Shown here in pieces: positions 63,771 to 64,000 of a stretch of DNA of 64,000 nucleotides. The stretch comes from Glandiceps talaboti (lineage: Eukaryota > Hemichordata > Enteropneusta > Spengelidae), in the NCBI RefSeq assembly GCF_964340395.1, contig NC_135550.1:30947676-31011675 (forward strand), written 5' to 3'. How positions within the stretch are numbered: position 1 is the stretch's first letter; each line of letters opens with the position of its first letter. The notes beneath the pieces were generated by a model. The model made no database searches. It was given only the letters and a program-made list of their open reading frames with translations, and was not told the DNA's origin. The translations under genes and the position numbers were made by a program.

Positions 63771-64000
63771 GTAATAACAAAAACTTGACATCAATAAATA
63801 CTATATCAAATAATTGTGGACTAATATCCAATTTCCATGTCGATATCTCTCCTTTTCTATTTACGCGTCATCACTATAAACTATAAATGGAGCTGTGTTG
63901 GTTCGGAAAAGGAAGAGATACGATTCGTTGACATTAAATGAACTACGTTGAACCATCTTCTTACGGGGTCTATGGTTAAAACTTCGCGTGGAAACCACAA

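Overview
This is AT-rich nuclear DNA from a eukaryote, most likely a marine invertebrate animal. It is dominated by intergenic sequence and tandem repeats. Support for this comes from an animal-type ESF1 exon with an upstream splice acceptor, abundant TATG/CTGT/CA/CT microsatellites, several minisatellite arrays, inverted-repeat mobile elements and a decayed non-LTR retrotransposon tail. There are no operons, prokaryotic genes, rRNA, recognisable tRNAs or CRISPR arrays. The phylum cannot be fixed from the sequence; an invertebrate deuterostome or a spiralian would both fit.

Layout. (1) 1-480, minus strand: the first coding exon of ESF1 (nucleolar pre-rRNA processing factor), truncated by the window edge. 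Its probable 5' UTR intron and promoter lie at about 534-1300. (2) 1.5-11.5 kb: AT-rich intergenic DNA. It holds a 1.5-kb tandem segmental duplication (2471-6661) whose second copy is split by a 1.4-kb segment carrying a 37-bp minisatellite. It also holds a dispersed short repeat family, a retrotransposon remnant (8.37-8.64 kb) and two CTCF-like motifs. (3) 11.5-32 kb: a cluster of minisatellites with unrelated units: 59 bp x about 71, 36 bp x exactly 160 (5.76 kb without net indel), 19 bp, 51 bp and 44 bp x exactly 17. A 288-bp inverted-repeat element lies at 28.08-28.37 kb. (4) 32-64 kb: a gene desert. It contains blocks richer in GC and CpG that look like candidate conserved regulatory elements, separated by microsatellites. 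It also contains two hairpin elements: a 190-bp almost perfect palindrome with a 9-bp target-site duplication (34.53-34.72 kb) and a 380-bp foldback (46.68-47.06 kb).

Apart from ESF1 no protein-coding gene can be supported. Long open frames inside the minisatellites (1873, 1087 and 680 codons) follow from a repeat unit of 36 bases, a multiple of three, and are not called as genes. The right half reads like the regulatory landscape of a developmental gene outside the window, but that is inference. The items most worth a second look are the 190-bp palindromic insertion, the indel-free 36-bp array with a nuclear-receptor-type motif cluster at its edge, and the interrupted segmental duplication.
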